Shown piece by piece: positions 28,226 through 36,563 of a DNA stretch of 64,000 nucleotides. The stretch is from Bin87 sp963666865 (lineage in GTDB: Bacteria > Chloroflexota > Dehalococcoidia > Lucifugimonadales > UBA3495). Every line of letters begins with the position of its first letter. Positions within the stretch are counted from its first letter, which is position 1. The stretch covers positions 2,542,001 to 2,606,000 of the forward strand of contig OY763072.1 in assembly GCA_963666865.1 (NCBI GenBank), given 5' to 3'. The position numbers and the translations under genes were made by a program. The notes beneath the pieces were generated by a model that was given only the letters and a program-made list of their open reading frames with translations, was not told the origin of the DNA and ran no database searches.

Positions 28226-28456
28226 TTACCCATGCTTTCCGCTCAGGCCGCCAGCCTGTCCCGGAGCGCCGGCGAAACTGCCGGCGGCAGCGAGCCGTGC
28301 GCCGGATTCCGGCACCGTATCAAGTACGCGCTCCCTTTCTTCCATCGAAGCCTGCCTGTCTGGTTGCCACTTACCATGCTCGGGGTAATCAGGATCTCTG
28401 CTGCTGTCGTCATACGACCTAAAGATGATCGTCCATTCTGTCTCTCTGTCCACCAT
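28226..28456 (-). CDS. Small hypothetical protein
   Basis: A 76-aa frame starts at an ATG with AGGAGG five bases upstream, the best ribosome site in this stretch. It reads VDRETEWTIIFRSYDDSSRD, then HGKWQPDRQASMEERERVLD. I do not recognise it, and it has no membrane segment. A perfect palindrome GGGTTGACAACCC lies about 60 bp upstream (28518-28530) and could be an operator. The rest of the gap from 28085 to 28727 shows nothing else that I can support. Confidence 0.5.
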   Translation of the reverse strand: MVDRETEWTIIFRSYDDSSRDPDYPEHGKWQPDRQASMEERERVLDTVPESGARLAAAGSFAGAPGQAGGLSGKHG

Positions 28457-28727
28457 GGTGTCCTCCTGTCGGACCCGCAAGTCGTGGCGGGCGATCTCAG
28501 CCTAGCGCGACGAGGTAGGGTTGACAACCCTTTGCCGCCGCCGCGCCCGTAATTATCATCGAATTATCATCATAAATGACAAAGCGATGACATGAACGGA
28601 TTTGAACTGCATTATTAAATCATCCCGAACAGGGGTTGACGATGATTTAGGTATGCCTTACGCTCCTTGGCGTTGGCTGCGACACCGCCGGTTTAGCCCG
28701 AATCCAGAGGACGCAAGGAGGTTCCAA

Positions 28728-29018
28728 ATGACGCCCCGTAATCGGCCGTTGAATATCCAATGGCGGGTAGAAAGTCGTGGCGGCTGGCTGGCGATTTTCC
28801 AAGGTGAAAGTTTAGGGCGCGCCTTGGAACGAACACTACCGCAGCTGGAACAGGAAAGCTATCGGGTTCAGTTCGTGCTCCCGGATAGTTGGAGCCTGGG
28901 TAAGAAACTGCTGAACCTGCTCCAAGCCGTGGTCACCCTTGGTTTCAAATACCAAGTACAAGGCCTGCTCATAATCGGCGAGCGGGTAGACGGTCAAATG
29001 GGGGCTAGCGATGCGTAA
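28728..29018 (+). CDS. Small hypothetical protein
   Basis: The 96-aa product starts at an ATG preceded by AGGAGG at six bases. It reads RPLNIQWRVESRGGWLAIFQ, then QLEQESYRVQFVLPDSWSLG and a hydrophobic stretch LLNLLQAVVTLGF before VQGLLIIGERV. I know no family name. Its stop overlaps the start of the next lipoprotein gene by 8 bp, so the two are very probably translated from one message. Confidence 0.65.
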   Translation: MTPRNRPLNIQWRVESRGGWLAIFQGESLGRALERTLPQLEQESYRVQFVLPDSWSLGKKLLNLLQAVVTLGFKYQVQGLLIIGERVDGQMGASDA

Positions 29019-29451
29019 AGCCCTCTTCGTCCTCGCCACCGTTGTAATTTTCACCGTGGCCTGTGCTGCGCCTACTGATACCCCAGAGGAGCCGGCGGCG
29101 AATTCCAACGAGCAGACCGAAGACACCCAGCCCGAGGTAAGTGCCGCAAGCAAGCGAACATTTTGCATCGACGTGTCCACCTATCTGAACATCGCAGAAA
29201 GCAATCTCTACGAAATGGTGAATTACGCAAATGACGGCTTGGACGACCAAATAAATGTCGCGCTACTGGGCCAACAAGCGGAGATCGCGGCCTCTATCAG
29301 CAACGATGTTTGGGGCCGTATAAGTGTTCGTGCTCCCGAAGATGCCAAAAAACTGGGCCGCTCAATTGACAAGTTCAACGAAAAGCTAACTGAGTACGAC
29401 GCCAACTTTGGGGAATTAAACGACCGGAAGATTTGGTCGATGATTTCCTAG
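29011..29451 (+). CDS. Small lipoprotein of unknown function
   Basis: The 146-aa product has a lipoprotein signal (VLATVVIFTVACAAP) and an acidic, disordered linker rich in Glu, Asn and Gln. A helical domain follows (STYLNIAESNLYEMVNYAND, then LLGQQAEIAASISND and LGRSIDKFNEKLTEYD). The function is unknown. It overlaps the preceding small gene and is followed 90 bp later by the GIY-YIG gene on the same strand. Confidence 0.65.
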   Translation: MRKALFVLATVVIFTVACAAPTDTPEEPAANSNEQTEDTQPEVSAASKRTFCIDVSTYLNIAESNLYEMVNYANDGLDDQINVALLGQQAEIAASISNDVWGRISVRAPEDAKKLGRSIDKFNEKLTEYDANFGELNDRKIWSMIS

Positions 29452-29541
29452 ACGTTCAAGGTAAGGTTGGGGATTATTGCGGATCCTAGTGCGAACCGGA
29501 CCCGAACCCCAAATCTCGCGATCACCAATAAAGGGGATCCT

Positions 29542-30282
29542 ATGACCACTCAAAATCTTACCTACCGAGAGGCCATTGAGCGTGTTTTGAGAGAAGCTGA
29601 AAGGCCGCTCCAGCCGGATCAAATTGCCCGCCTCATCGTTCAAAGGAATTACCGACGCGAAGCCCTGGACCATTCGGTGGCTGCAGTTCTGAGCGGAATG
29701 AGAAAAGAGGGAACGGTAGAACGTCCCCAGACGAAGCTTTATCAATTACCCTCCAACCGTGAAATTATCGATCCCGACGAGGAAGAACAGCTCATTAACG
29801 TATCGGCGTACGGTCTCTATTGGGAACGTGAGAAGGTGAACTGGGAGCCGACCAACGGGAAACTGCTGGGAAGTCCGGACGACAGCGATGAGGAAATCGA
29901 TTTTGCCCAGCAATGGGGTATTTACATCCTGCACAACAGCCTAACGGTGATGTACGTGGGCCGGACCAGCAGCGACAACACTGGCCTCTACCAGCGTCTG
30001 CGCCAACATCATAGCCGTGGACCTCGCACTGCTCGATGGGATGAGTTCTCTTGGTTCGGTTTTCGGCCAGTGAACGAAGACGGCTCCCTGTCCCAGAATT
30101 TGGCAACTTTCACCACTTCAATGCTGATCAGGGTTTTGGAATCAGTGATGATAGAGGCACTGATCCCACCGTTGAATAACCGAGGTGGCGAGTTGATGGG
30201 CACAATGTACCGGCAAGTGGAGGACCCCGAAATCAAACGGCAGCGCGAGCAGGAAATCCGACAGATAGTATCCACCGGCTAA
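29542..30282 (+). CDS. GIY-YIG nuclease with N-terminal HARE-type winged helix
   Basis: The 246-aa product joins two domains. Residues ~5-70 look like a HARE/HB1 winged helix (TYREAIERVLREAERPLQPD, then VAAVLSGMRKEGTVER). Residues ~125-230 carry the GIY-YIG pattern: WGIYILHNS, MYVGRTS, the Arg of LYQRLRQHH, and the Glu of VLESVMIEALIPPLNNRGG. GIY-YIG enzymes cut DNA with one metal ion, and HARE domains are linked in the literature to modified-DNA recognition and restriction. A role in restriction or element mobility is inferred. The ATG has AAAGGGG at five bases. No partner methylase is adjacent. Confidence 0.75.
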   Translation: MTTQNLTYREAIERVLREAERPLQPDQIARLIVQRNYRREALDHSVAAVLSGMRKEGTVERPQTKLYQLPSNREIIDPDEEEQLINVSAYGLYWEREKVNWEPTNGKLLGSPDDSDEEIDFAQQWGIYILHNSLTVMYVGRTSSDNTGLYQRLRQHHSRGPRTARWDEFSWFGFRPVNEDGSLSQNLATFTTSMLIRVLESVMIEALIPPLNNRGGELMGTMYRQVEDPEIKRQREQEIRQIVSTG

Positions 30283-30314
30283 CTCCCACCGGACTACAAC
30301 ACAGGCCCGCTGTC

Positions 30315-30542
30315 ATGAACTCTATCCCGGAGAATATCAACCTCGAACCAGATGAAACGGTGCTCCTGGAAGTGGAACCGAGCGATGTGGGCCTTTGGAT
30401 GGCTGGTTGAATTCTCTTCGGGCTGGTGTTTGTGATAATACCGGGTCTGGTCCTGTTGCTGCACGCTGTCGGGCGGGCCGGATGCCTGGTGGTTCAAGAT
30501 AAACGGGGGCGGCTGCACGTCGGCCAGCGGAGAGACGGTTAG
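30315..30542 (+). pseudogene. Short membrane-protein gene with internal stop
   Basis: The frame starts MNSIPENINLEPDETVLLEV then EPSDVGLWMAG, meets TGA at 30408, and continues ILFGLVFVIIPGLVLLLHAV, a clear membrane helix, before TAG at 30540. The part after about 30470 probably belongs to other DNA (see the next entry). It resembles the start of a bacterial PH-domain membrane protein, but the evidence is thin. Confidence 0.4.
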
Positions 30543-30642
30543 AAACATCCGCGGCTACGGGTCGGGTACGCACTACGTCAAGGCGTATCCCGGCAACGGG
30601 TGCGGCGGCCAGATTGCAGAGACGGCGTTCACCATCCCGTAG
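30472..30642 (+). pseudogene. C-terminal scrap of a repeat-type surface protein
   Basis: This frame reads PDAWWFKINGGGCTSASGET, then IRGYGSGTHYVKAYPGNGC and ETAFTIP before TAG. The pattern of an aromatic K-I-G-G-x-C strand, GxHYV and a closing Cys is that of an FN3-like secreted domain with a disulfide. It has no start of its own and overlaps the preceding broken frame, so two gene fragments have been joined here. Confidence 0.45.
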
Positions 30643-30713
30643 GGGCGCCGGCCGGCACTGGAATCTCGCTCCGCAACATGGCATCTCTAGCCGCAAGGAG
30701 AAAACGTACGAAA

Positions 30714-32672
30714 ATGACTGAGAGCATATCGACACTGAGGAAAAATGCGGTAGCCGTCGTGGCGCTACTGGCATTGCTGGCCGTAGTCATAGGACTATGG
30801 GGCGGCAATTTCCGGGCTCCGGCCGCCGAGGCACAGTCCAATCCAGGCAACCCGGTCAACGTCAGCGTGGTCCGCGGCAACGGCTATCTGGACGTATCAT
30901 GGACGGCGCCCACCGGCGGCGGCGCGCCCACCGGATACCACGTAGTAGCCAGCGGCGACTACAAAAAAAGCTGGTGGCGGGCAGCTACGGGAGTCAACCC
31001 CACGCCGGTGAACGGCAGGTTGACCTACCGAGTCACCGGCGATGTTAACAACACCGTCAGCATTTTCAATCACGTCACGTACTACGTCTCAGTTAGCGCA
31101 GTGAACGGTAGTGGTGGGAGTTCCTGGCGGGACGCCGGGCCCATCCTTCCTTATCAGCCGCCCGGCCGGCCAGCCAGCGTCAGCGCCACCCGCGGTGACG
31201 GTTATCTGGATGTATCGTGGCCCAGACCTTCCTACGGCAGCGAGCCCACCGGGTACGACGTGGTGGTCAAAGACTACACCACGAATAATTGGTGGCGAGC
31301 CGCAACGGAAGTCAACCCAACTCCGGTGAACAACATTATGACTTACCGAGTCACCGGCGACGTTGACGGCAACGTCAGCATCTCCGACGCCGAGGCTTAC
31401 CAAGTCGCGGTTCGAGCGGTGAATGACACCGGTGGTGAGAGTGCCTGGCGCAACTCAGTACCGATTCCGGGCCAGCCGACGCTCAACGTGGGCAAAGAAG
31501 GAGCAGCTACGTGGAGCTACATCCTAGCCCCTGGCGTAGTGGTCGGTTCTTATGAACTGCGCTGGACGAAGACCTCCGATTCCGACTGGAGCGACGTGTC
31601 CAGTTTTACCGCGAACGCAGGCGTATCGGAATATCAGATGCCCAAAAGGGACCTTGACCTCAACACACAATACCAAGCCAAACTGATTGTAAATCTGAGT
31701 TTGAACGGAGCCGGGCAGACAATTGAATCGGACGTTGTTACCTTCCTCACTCCGACAGCAAGCGAAGCGACGTTGGGCAAACCTACGTTCAGCGTAACGG
31801 AAACGGGGGCGACTGTCTGGTCCTACAGCCCGCCGGGATGGGCCACGTTCACTTACTCCGACGAAGTACGCTGGCAGGAAGACCCGAACAGCGAGGGCAG
31901 CGACACTTGGAGCGGCCACCAGAGCCAGGCGGTTAATTCCGTCCAATCGGCAAGTTTCCAGATACCAAATTTGGACGAAAAGAAGACCTACAAAACCAAG
32001 GTGCGGGTAGGCGTATCGCTGGGAGGCCAGACGCGCTACGCCGAGTCGGACGTTTTGGTCTTCACCGTGCCGTTGGTGCTGGGCAAACCAACGCTCAGCG
32101 TAAGCGACAACGGGGCAGCCGCCTGGAGTTACAGCGTACCGACCGGGGCGACGTTCAGTTCATACGAACTGAACTGGATCATCACCTTCGGTCGGGAAGA
32201 CGATGACTGGTACGGATACAAGAAGAAGCGTTGGACTTCATCCGATACAACCGCGTTCCAGATTCCCGAATTGTCATCCGGCCGTGAACACAAAGCGAAA
32301 CTGATTGTGGGTCTGGACGTTGATGGCGTCGCCAAGTACACCGAGTCGGACACGGTCGTGTTCACCCCACCAGCGTCGCTGACACCCCCCACCCTTGCCG
32401 TCAGCTCCGAAGGGGTAGCCACTTGGAGTTACACCCCGGCCTCCGGCACTGTCCAATGGTACGAAATTTGGTACAAGACAGTCGACCAGGATTGGTCTGA
32501 CGCCTTGATGCCATGGGGCATCAGCTCTCCTTATCAGTTGACCGATCTGGAGCCCTCTACTCAATACGACGCCAAGTTGATCGTAGTAGTGAAACCTGAT
32601 GATGGCTCTCCCTATGTGTTCGTGACGTCGGCGCCGGTCACGTTCGAAACGGGAGCAAGCACCGACGACTGA
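30714..32672 (+). CDS. Secreted FN3-repeat protein
   Basis: The 652-aa product has a signal peptide (VVALLALLAVVIGLWGG, then APAAEAQS). Two clear FN3 domains follow (GNGYLDVSWTAPTGGGAPTG, GDGYLDVSWPRPSYGSEPTG) that share WWRAATEVNPTPVN-like segments, then at least four beta repeats of another style. These open GAATWSYILAPG, GATVWSYSPPG, GAAAWSYSVPTG and GVATWSYTPASG and close AKLIVGL. The ATG at 30714 puts the basic n-region in place; GGAG lies 13 bases upstream. There is no anchor at the C-terminus. Presumed secreted binding protein; partner unknown. Confidence 0.8.
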   Translation: MTESISTLRKNAVAVVALLALLAVVIGLWGGNFRAPAAEAQSNPGNPVNVSVVRGNGYLDVSWTAPTGGGAPTGYHVVASGDYKKSWWRAATGVNPTPVNGRLTYRVTGDVNNTVSIFNHVTYYVSVSAVNGSGGSSWRDAGPILPYQPPGRPASVSATRGDGYLDVSWPRPSYGSEPTGYDVVVKDYTTNNWWRAATEVNPTPVNNIMTYRVTGDVDGNVSISDAEAYQVAVRAVNDTGGESAWRNSVPIPGQPTLNVGKEGAATWSYILAPGVVVGSYELRWTKTSDSDWSDVSSFTANAGVSEYQMPKRDLDLNTQYQAKLIVNLSLNGAGQTIESDVVTFLTPTASEATLGKPTFSVTETGATVWSYSPPGWATFTYSDEVRWQEDPNSEGSDTWSGHQSQAVNSVQSASFQIPNLDEKKTYKTKVRVGVSLGGQTRYAESDVLVFTVPLVLGKPTLSVSDNGAAAWSYSVPTGATFSSYELNWIITFGREDDDWYGYKKKRWTSSDTTAFQIPELSSGREHKAKLIVGLDVDGVAKYTESDTVVFTPPASLTPPTLAVSSEGVATWSYTPASGTVQWYEIWYKTVDQDWSDALMPWGISSPYQLTDLEPSTQYDAKLIVVVKPDDGSPYVFVTSAPVTFETGASTDD

Positions 32673-32801
32673 TGAATAACCGACGCCGCTGGCCGTAGCT
32701 GACACGTCCGCTGGATTGCCATCTACCGAGCTAGGGCCTGTTGACATTCAGGACATGTTGCAAGGGGTTGGCAGCAAATTGCCGCAATACCGGGAGGTTA
32801 C

Positions 32802-34727
32802 ATGCTTATCACAAAGTGCGCCGCCATAGCCATAGCCGCAACGTTGCTGGTCATTGCCGGCGGCGGCCTAGACCGAGCCGCCTACGCTCAGACATCGTTG
32901 CTGAAACCGCAAAACATACGCGCAACAAACGGCACCAACCCCGGCGAGGTGACGATCACGTGGGACGAGGTGGAGGGGGCGAAATATTACCGCATAGGCT
33001 GGGTGCAAATGGACGAATATAGGGCAGTGATGGAAGCTGGCAGGCCGTGGACCGATGCCTTTTATCACGTGGATGTCCAAGCGCCCCTGACCATCCGTAC
33101 AATCACGGGGTTATCGCCCGGATTTGAATATCTGATCCTCGTCGGCGGGCAGGCCAACTATAACGGCGAGGCTGACTATGGGTACGCCTATCCGTGGCCC
33201 ATTACCATCAATGCTTTTGCCGTGCCCGTAGGCGATTACGATGCCGACAACGACGGTCTCATTGAAATCACCACTGTTGACCAACTGGACGTCATCCGCT
33301 ACGACACCGATGGCGATGGCAATGTTGCGGACCAGCACTATGTCATGTACACCCAGGCATTCGTTGATGCCGTCTATGACATGGGATGTGGTCCCGGAGG
33401 CTGTAAGGGTTACGAGCTGACCGCCGACCTGGACTTTGACACCAACGGCAACGGCCAGGCCGACGCCGGCGATACCTACTGGAACGGAGGCAAGGGCTGG
33501 GAACCCATCGGCCGTCCTGACAATACCGGCGCACAGCACCGTTTTCGCACGGCCCTTTACGTCAACGGCCATACGGTTGCGCACCTTTACATCAATAGGC
33601 CGGAGGAGGATTACGTCGGGTTGTTTGACCGCACCGTTGGCGACACCGTAATAAAGGACCTAACGTTGGACGACGCAAACGTAACCGGGCGCGCCAACGT
33701 GGGCAGTTTGGTGGGAGTGAACTACGATGGGGAGATACGCGGCATTGCGGTATCGGGGACGGTCAGCGGCTCCGGCAACAGCATCGGCGGACTGCTGGGC
33801 TCAAACCGCGAGGCCGGACTGGTTGCGGACAGCCATTCTACGGTGTCCGTATCTGGCGACCGTGGCATAGGGGGTCTCGTTGGATACAATCGGGGCGGTT
33901 CAATCAGTAACGCTGCGGCCGACGGGACGGTAGTCTCAGAGGGCGGGTACGCGGGCGGTTTGGTGGGAGTGCAACAGGAGGGCGGGGTCATTGTTGATAG
34001 CCGTTCCGCCGCCTCTGTATCAGGGGACCAGCGGATCGGAGGTCTTGTCGGTTACGTGTCCCGGGCCAGCAATGTCGTGCGTAGCCATGCATCAGGACCC
34101 GTAGCTGCCTCCGACGACCACGCCGGTGGTTTGGTAGGCCGTCTGAGCACAAGCACGGTTATCGCCAGTTATGCCACGGGAACGGTTACCGGCACAGCGC
34201 AAAATGCGGGCGGTTTGGTGGGGGCAATTCGTAGGGGTGTCGTTTACGGCTCGTTTGCTACCGGCGACGTTGCGGGCCGCGGCTCCGGCGAGGATGCAGT
34301 CGGCGGACTGGTCGGGCATAACCGAGGGAGCATTTACCGCAGTTATGCCACCGGCGGGGTATCAGGCGGCGATGGAGACCAGATAGGCGGGCTCGTGGGT
34401 TCCAACAACGATGACGCCTACATTTTACTGAGTTATGCTCGGGGGCGCGTGTCCAAGGCTACGGGAACCGCTGTCGCCAATGTGGGAGGACTGGTAGGTA
34501 GCAATGCCGCACAAGCTGACCACATATCGGCCAGCTATTGGGATACCCAAACGTCGGGGCAACTCGTTAGCGCGGGCGGGGTAGGGAAAACCACCGCCGA
34601 GTTGCAAACCCCCACCGACAACACGGGCATTTTTGAACATTGGGATCCTGTGTGGTGGGACTTCGGAACGGCCAGCCAATACCCGGTCCTGAGAGGCGCC
34701 GGGCTAGACCCTGCTGCCCAACGATAA
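32802..34727 (+). CDS. Secreted GLUG-repeat protein with FN3 and Ca-binding-like loops
   Basis: The 641-aa product has a signal peptide ending AAYAQT and GGGAGG four bases before the ATG. An FN3-like domain (GTNPGEVTITWDEVEGAKYY) is followed by acidic loops (DYDADNDGLIEI, DTDGDGNV, DTNGNGQADAGD) that resemble EF-hand or dockerin calcium loops. About ten GLUG repeats follow (GSLVGVN, GGLVGYNRGG, SYATGTVTG). The C-terminus ASYWDTQTSGQLVSAGGVGK matches residues ~245-265 of the first gene in the window, so the two are paralogues. This one lacks the propeller and leucine-rich repeats. GLUG domains are known from extracellular adhesins and proteases. Confidence 0.82.
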   Translation: MLITKCAAIAIAATLLVIAGGGLDRAAYAQTSLLKPQNIRATNGTNPGEVTITWDEVEGAKYYRIGWVQMDEYRAVMEAGRPWTDAFYHVDVQAPLTIRTITGLSPGFEYLILVGGQANYNGEADYGYAYPWPITINAFAVPVGDYDADNDGLIEITTVDQLDVIRYDTDGDGNVADQHYVMYTQAFVDAVYDMGCGPGGCKGYELTADLDFDTNGNGQADAGDTYWNGGKGWEPIGRPDNTGAQHRFRTALYVNGHTVAHLYINRPEEDYVGLFDRTVGDTVIKDLTLDDANVTGRANVGSLVGVNYDGEIRGIAVSGTVSGSGNSIGGLLGSNREAGLVADSHSTVSVSGDRGIGGLVGYNRGGSISNAAADGTVVSEGGYAGGLVGVQQEGGVIVDSRSAASVSGDQRIGGLVGYVSRASNVVRSHASGPVAASDDHAGGLVGRLSTSTVIASYATGTVTGTAQNAGGLVGAIRRGVVYGSFATGDVAGRGSGEDAVGGLVGHNRGSIYRSYATGGVSGGDGDQIGGLVGSNNDDAYILLSYARGRVSKATGTAVANVGGLVGSNAAQADHISASYWDTQTSGQLVSAGGVGKTTAELQTPTDNTGIFEHWDPVWWDFGTASQYPVLRGAGLDPAAQR

Positions 34728-34731
34728 ACAA

Positions 34732-34762
34732 TACGCGGGCGGCAACATTGTCCACCCGCGTA
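34732..34762 (+). terminator. Possible hairpin terminator after the GLUG gene
   Basis: TACGCGGG and CCCGCGTA form an 8-bp stem around a 15-base loop, 5 bp after the stop codon. There is no T run, so it may only stabilise the 3' end. Confidence 0.35.
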
Positions 34763-34820
34763 AACTCTACCAAGGAACGGTCCAGGTGCAAGAGACGGCC
34801 CAGGTCAGGAGACAGCGATC

Positions 34821-34991
34821 ATGAGCAGACGCCGCAGACGCAGACGAAGCCAACGGGACCGGGAAGAAACCGTGATGATACAGGGCACGGAAGTCCCAAA
34901 ATCACAAGCCCGTAAAGTGGTTTTAGTCGCGCTGGCCTTCGGTGGGTTGGCGTTCTTCCTGATGTTGACTTGCATGATCGTTGCCTTATGA
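34821..34991 (+). CDS. 56-aa basic single-span membrane protein
   Basis: An ATG with AGGAGA eight bases upstream opens a 56-codon frame. It begins with eight Arg in the first nine residues (MSRRRRRRRS), then KSQARKVVLVALAFGGLAFF and LMLTCMIVAL, a single membrane helix at the very C-terminus. The basic end should stay in the cytoplasm. Such proteins can be tail-anchored partners of a larger complex, but no function can be assigned. Confidence 0.5.
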   Translation: MSRRRRRRRSQRDREETVMIQGTEVPKSQARKVVLVALAFGGLAFFLMLTCMIVAL

Positions 34992-35092
34992 GGACGACGA
35001 ATAGAGGCGGTGTCGGGACAATGACCGCCCGCGCCTGAACTTGCGGGTCTAAATCCTGTCCGTATAAGTGATCGGGATTTCGGAGATTTGCC

Positions 35093-35383
35093 GTGGATAA
35101 TGCTGATTTCGAGATGATCGGGAACGTGCAGGAAGAGGTTTTGGCGATAATGAAACTGCTTTCTGCGGCTGAGGAACGGTTGGATAAGCTCTATGAGAAG
35201 TTGAATGATTGGAGCCTGGATGCGGCGCGAGGTCCCCGTAATGTAGAGGAACGTTGTCGGGCAATTACTCGGCAGGGTCACCAGTGTTCACGTGTGTCGG
35301 CTTACCGAGGGCGGAAGCGAACGGGGTACTGTAAGCAGCATTGGTCGTTGGCGGCAGTGCGTGATCCTGTAAAACGGCCGTAG
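35093..35383 (+). CDS. Small protein with C-terminal Cys3-His zinc motif
   Basis: The GTG start has GGAG seven bases upstream. The 96-aa product has a helical, probably coiled-coil N-terminus (VLAIMKLLSAAEERLDKLYE) and a zinc-type motif C-x7-C-x13-C-x2-H: RCRAITRQGHQCSRV and GYCKQHW. This small treble-clef-like motif occurs in many uncharacterised bacterial proteins and at the N-terminus of pentapeptide-repeat proteins. Role unknown; nucleic acid or protein binding is likely. The next gene starts five bases after its stop. Confidence 0.65.
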   Translation: MDNADFEMIGNVQEEVLAIMKLLSAAEERLDKLYEKLNDWSLDAARGPRNVEERCRAITRQGHQCSRVSAYRGRKRTGYCKQHWSLAAVRDPVKRP

Positions 35384-35387
35384 CGAA

Positions 35388-35873
35388 ATGCCCGTCCAAC
35401 CAGCCATGCGAACTCGTGACCGGAAACTGCGCCCACGCTTTTGGAGGCCCAGCCAGAGACGGTACTTCAGAATGCACGGGTGTCGGTTCTTGGAGGCGTG
35501 GTGGAACGTTACCTGGCTGTACCTGGGCTTTATATCGGTTGCAGCAGCGTTCCTGGCCGATACCGTGAGAGGAGAACCTACCGTCATCGTCCTGTGCGTA
35601 GCGATGCTCCTGCTTGCCCGTGATCTGAGGCGAGAACGTGGTATCACAATTCTCATTGGTATCTTGGGGTTGCTAGGGGTCGCACTCACGTTCCCGGCCA
35701 AATACGAGGTAGGCGCTCTGACCCTCGGTTTGTGGGTGGTCATCGGTGTGCTGGTCCTCGCGTCGGCCTTTACGACCCTAATTCTCATGCTGGCGTGGTT
35801 TGCTTACTGTGAGCCATGGCGGCAGCGGAACAGGAAACAACGACGGCGACGAAGGAGACAGCTGCGGGGTTAG
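35388..35873 (+). CDS. Small multi-span membrane protein
   Basis: The 161-aa product has a basic N-terminus and about four hydrophobic segments (VTWLYLGFISVAAAFLA, TVIVLCVAMLLLA, ITILIGILGLLGVALTF, LGLWVVIGVLVLASAFTTLI). It ends in a very basic tail (RQRNRKQRRRRRRQLRG). I do not recognise it. It follows the zinc-motif gene by 4 bp and is likely co-transcribed. The ATG at 35388 has no good ribosome site, which fits translational coupling. Confidence 0.6.
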   Translation: MPVQPAMRTRDRKLRPRFWRPSQRRYFRMHGCRFLEAWWNVTWLYLGFISVAAAFLADTVRGEPTVIVLCVAMLLLARDLRRERGITILIGILGLLGVALTFPAKYEVGALTLGLWVVIGVLVLASAFTTLILMLAWFAYCEPWRQRNRKQRRRRRRQLRG

Positions 35874-35896
35874 TGAGTAGTCTGGACAAAAAACGA

Positions 35897-35919
35897 CCCG
35901 GCCAGAATTTGACCGGGCT
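35897..35919. repeat. CCCGGCC...GACCGGGCT hairpin element, copy 1
   Basis: CCCGG and CCGGG pair around an 11-13 base loop. A similar element lies at 37445-37466. Here a run of six A precedes it, so on the minus strand it looks like a terminator with six T. It follows the membrane-protein gene and precedes the zinc-ribbon gene. Confidence 0.45.
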
Positions 35920-36034
35920 GACCGATGGGCATCTAAGTTGTGCCATGCGCTCATTCTGGTTTTTATATCCCGTGCGGGTATTCGGTACCAATGAACATCG
36001 CCGGCATCAAAGCCGACAAGGAGGAATGAACATC

Positions 36035-36313
36035 GTGTCAAAAGATAAACGGACGCTGATCTCGGTGAGCAACATTAAGAGAATGTTGATTATATGCCAA
36101 AAATGCGGGTCGGAGATAGCGGCGAACTTGGACAGTGAGCGAAGCGTGAATGTTCTCATCCCACGTGAATGCCTGAACTGCGGACTGTGGTGGGATACCG
36201 ACGACACTGTAAGGTACGAACTGCGGAGCATCTTTGAGCAATTACGCGACATAAAGATGATCGACCGCAGTACCCGATGTGTCGTGAAGTTGGAGGTAGT
36301 CGGCTCGGAGTAG
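36035..36313 (+). CDS. Small zinc-ribbon-like protein
   Basis: AAGGAGG lies ten bases before the GTG at 36035 but only one base before an in-frame ATG at 36026, so the GTG is preferred. The 92-aa product has two CxxC knuckles (LIICQKCGSEIAA and PRECLNCGLWWDTDD) about 28 residues apart, followed by a helix (YELRSIFEQLRDIKMIDR). Zinc binding is likely; function unknown. The 250 bp after it contains an open frame with one hydrophobic segment (TIVGVLLSAVISQPLHRFLL), but I see no usable start. Confidence 0.6.
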   Translation: MSKDKRTLISVSNIKRMLIICQKCGSEIAANLDSERSVNVLIPRECLNCGLWWDTDDTVRYELRSIFEQLRDIKMIDRSTRCVVKLEVVGSE

Positions 36314-36563
36314 TCAAACAGCAGTGCGCGGTCCCGTCCGTCGGCCCCCGTTAAAGAGAACCCGTGTTTCTGATCGGAACTCAGCGGCATCTGGTCGGCG
36401 GTCTCCCTCACCATTGTCGGGGTCCTGCTGAGCGCCGTCATTTCACAGCCGTTGCATCGCTTTTTGTTGGAATGGGCGAAGCTGAAACCCGACGATTGGG
36501 GGATTTATAGACAATCCTACACAGACCCCCTATCATGGCGGCAATCGTCAATGGGGTGTGGAA

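Noticed and set aside
36314..36563. A membrane-segment frame between the zinc-ribbon gene and the Cys-repeat lipoprotein
   Set aside because: It has no start codon before the hydrophobic part and overlaps the lipoprotein start; mentioned only in the neighbouring entry.
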